In this document: positions 23,034 through 24,607 of the stretch, piece by piece
How the letters are laid out: each line of letters begins with the position of its first letter
Position numbering within the stretch: position 1 is the stretch's first letter
DNA from: a virus
Virus record (IMG/VR): IMGVR_UViG_3300034190_000863
Coordinates: 1 to 24,607 of that record
Reading direction: 5' to 3' (one strand)
DNA: 24,607 bases
Program-made: the position numbers and the translations under genes
The notes under the pieces: model-generated
What the model was told of the DNA's origin: nothing
The model's database searches: none
The model's input: only the letters and a program-made list of their open reading frames with translations

Positions 23034-23228
23034 CTACTTCATTACTATTGCGACAACCAAAGCTACCACGCCAAGCGTACCCACCATAGACATAGCTTCT
23101 ATTCGCCACATTCTTTTGTCTAAACCTTCTAGCTTATCATTGACTGCTTGATACCTGATAGCACACTCTTTTTCGTGAGCATCTAGTTCCATTTGTACTT
23201 TTAATTCAGGCTGCATCTTCATTTGCAT
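23034..23228 (-). CDS. Holin-like small membrane protein with one C-terminal TM helix (64 aa)
   Basis: A charged, coiled-coil-prone N-terminal part (MELDAHEKECAIRYQ, VNDKLEGLDKRMWRIE) is followed by one hydrophobic C-terminal segment (VGTLGVVALVVAIV) and a final Met-Lys. This is the shape of XhlA/hemolysin-type holin-associated proteins and of some marine phage holins. It would sit in the inner membrane and take part in lysis; no endolysin lies in the window. I chose ATG 23228 behind AAGAAGAGGA. A GTG at 23252 would add eight residues, and ATGs two and four codons later are also possible. The start lies within the end of the upstream gene (23-nt overlap). Confidence 0.6.
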   Translation of the reverse strand: MQMKMQPELKVQMELDAHEKECAIRYQAVNDKLEGLDKRMWRIEAMSMVGTLGVVALVVAIVMK

Positions 23229-23445
23229 TGTCTTTAGAATCCTCTTCTTCACCCTTAACTGATTGTATCAATGAGTTTGTAAAAGCATTCTGTGCTACAG
23301 TTACTTGGTCTAGTTGAAACCTAAGACTAGCAGCTTTACTCTGTAAGTCTTTTATTTGATTGATAAAATAGTTCTGGTCTTGAGATAAGTCTTCTGTCTT
23401 ATACTCTTTACCCTCAATAGTGATTACGTTTGATTGTTCAGTCAT
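23206..23445 (-). CDS. Small coiled-coil phage protein (79 aa)
   Basis: ATG 23445 is preceded by a strong TAGGAG that sits across the tail-fibre stop; the longer frame from 23475 lacks such a site. A short beta-hairpin-like start (VITIEGKEYKTEDLS) is followed by one long helix (INQIKDLQSKAASLRFQ) and an acidic tail (KGEEEDSKDNANEDAA). This resembles short proteins with an ITIxGKEYxxxxLS start found next to tail-fibre genes in marine phages (DUF6447-like, from memory). A chaperone or tail-attachment role is possible but not shown. Confidence 0.65.
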   Translation of the reverse strand: MTEQSNVITIEGKEYKTEDLSQDQNYFINQIKDLQSKAASLRFQLDQVTVAQNAFTNSLIQSVKGEEEDSKDNANEDAA

Positions 23446-23453
23446 GTTTTCTC

Positions 23454-24607
23454 CTATCCACAATACAATGCACAAGGCACTGTGTAGCTGCCATCACTAT
23501 ATGTTTCTTGTTTTATGTTTGTTAACACCTTGCCTATGGTCTTGCTTCTTATAATATCATCATCTTGTACTTTAGCTGTGCCATCACCATTAGATGAAAG
23601 TAAATCTCCTGCTGATACTGTTGCACTACTATGCACTCTGACCACATGAGTTCCAACTGCTGTAACATACATATCGTTGACTGTGTCATCTTCATTATCC
23701 CAAGCAGCATATACACCATATACTCTTTTACTATCTGCTGTATCTGATATTTTACATTTGGTATGTTTATTATCTGCTTCTTTTATTATTGTTGCAGTAT
23801 AATCATTACCTTCAAAAGACACTGTTAATGTATCTCCAACTGAAGCACCACTTGGTAAAGCTATTGATTGTTTTACTGTCCTTGTTTCGCCATATTCTTC
23901 TATTTCAAATTGTGCTTGATACCAATCACACATTTCATCAATAGTTTCAATAACAGTTCCTTTAAGTATTGTTGGTTTTGAATTATCAGATAATCTACTC
24001 CAATGTGAGCCACTAAAAGCATTATAGGAAACTGTTGAGCCACTTACACTTATAGTTCCTTCTTGATTAGAATTTTGGCGAAATACAGTAAGATTGCCAT
24101 CGTCAGAATCCCTATTTTGTATAATTGTAGAATGACCATTTGCTGAAAATTGACATACACCTGTAGCGGCATTGGCTGTGTTATGACTTAAAACAATTCC
24201 ATGTCTACCATCAACTGAAACTACATTTGTTTCTTGTGTGTTAATTGTAGTTGTTCCATTACCATCTAAAAATATATGACTTCCGTTATTTCCTGCTCTT
24301 AAAATTAATCTTTCACTAGCAACAGAACCATTATGGTCGTAGGTTATTCCACCCTCTACTGTTGAACCTTGTACAAAGTCTATCTTACTGTCGTTACTTG
24401 TGCTATTAGCAGTAATGCTTAATGTGCAATCTCCAGCACCTTCTATGTCTAAATTAGTGTCAGGAGAATTAGTTCCCATGCCTATGTTTCCATTTGCACC
24501 ATTTATAAAAAAAGCATTAGCAAGATTGTCTGATTCAACACGAAAGTCTCTGTCAATACTGTCCTCATTAAAAACTATTTCAGCAGGTTTAATGTGCATG
24601 GTAGTGT
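23454..24607 (-). CDS. Tail fibre / receptor-binding protein, C-terminal part (5' partial at window edge)
   Basis: The frame ends at TAG 23454-23456 and stays open to the right edge. The ATG at 24599 is therefore probably internal, and only about 380 C-terminal residues are visible. The segment VFNEDSIDRDFRVESDN and the block NIGMGTNSPDTNLDIEG are standard phage tail-fibre text, followed by repetitive beta-rich sequence of trimeric fibre type. From GSHWSRLSDNSKP to the end (including DEDIIRS-like QDDDIIRSKTIGKV) the sequence resembles C-terminal chaperone/autocleavage domains (Peptidase_G2 or S74-like) that trim fibres after folding. Cleavage is inferred; no catalytic pair can be assigned by eye. 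It would bind the host surface. It is first in the visible late unit. Confidence 0.75.
   Translation of the reverse strand, partial: TTMHIKPAEIVFNEDSIDRDFRVESDNLANAFFINGANGNIGMGTNSPDTNLDIEGAGDCTLSITANSTSNDSKIDFVQGSTVEGGITYDHNGSVASERLILRAGNNGSHIFLDGNGTTTINTQETNVVSVDGRHGIVLSHNTANAATGVCQFSANGHSTIIQNRDSDDGNLTVFRQNSNQEGTISVSGSTVSYNAFSGSHWSRLSDNSKPTILKGTVIETIDEMCDWYQAQFEIEEYGETRTVKQSIALPSGASVGDTLTVSFEGNDYTATIIKEADNKHTKCKISDTADSKRVYGVYAAWDNEDDTVNDMYVTAVGTHVVRVHSSATVSAGDLLSSNGDGTAKVQDDDIIRSKTIGKVLTNIKQETYSDGSYTVPCALYCG

Noticed and set aside
23446-23475. Earlier ATG for the 79-aa coiled-coil protein
   Set aside because: It would overlap the tail-fibre end and bypass the strong TAGGAG that precedes ATG 23445.

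Overview
The window is phage DNA from a lytic marine podovirus, most likely of the HMO-2011 type that infects SAR116, SAR11 or related marine alphaproteobacteria. The main evidence is the family A DNA polymerase, which carries a DnaJ-type cysteine motif between its exonuclease and polymerase domains. That arrangement was described for phage HMO-2011. Other supporting features are the split primase and helicase, a class II ribonucleotide reductase, a DUF3310 protein, and a late module of virion proteins of a kind common in marine phages. The sequence is AT-rich by eye and densely packed, with many ATGA, TGATG and TAATG junctions. I see no integrase, repressor, tRNA, IS element or CRISPR array. 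No stretch over 300 bases lacks a gene. Placement relies on family recognition by eye; no search was run.

Bases 1-1161 hold the 3' end of a gene for a clan MH-type zinc aminopeptidase-like protein, closed by a strong intrinsic terminator. A near-consensus extended -10 sigma70 promoter follows (1213-1241) and starts the rightward early/middle operon (1286-11816). In order this encodes a primase, a DnaB-type helicase, DNA polymerase, a protein with an acidic tail that may bind ssDNA, a Cas4-like Fe-S nuclease, an 87-aa protein, a small PD-(D/E)XK endonuclease, a hypothetical protein, DUF3310, a 55-aa protein, class II RNR, an RMF-like small protein, a helical protein, a third PD-(D/E)XK protein and two hypotheticals. 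Together these replicate and process phage DNA, supply dNTPs, and probably alter the host.

Bases 11813-24607 are read leftward and form the virion and lysis module. In transcription order from the right edge they encode the C-terminal part of a tail fibre, a small coiled-coil protein, a holin-like one-TM protein, a Gln/Asn/Ala-rich structural protein with seven 22-residue repeats, 87-aa and 183-aa virion-type proteins, and three large proteins (516, 1034 and 1323 aa) that are candidates for internal DNA-ejection proteins. The last four genes are joined by identical TAATG overlaps.

The two transcription units meet tail to tail, with their stop codons overlapping at 11813-11816. No clearly undescribed system is proven. 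The observations most worth checking are the phage aminopeptidase-like protein lacking its first His ligand, the Cas4-like nuclease, the 22-residue repeat array, and the peptide repeated at both ends of the 1034-aa protein.
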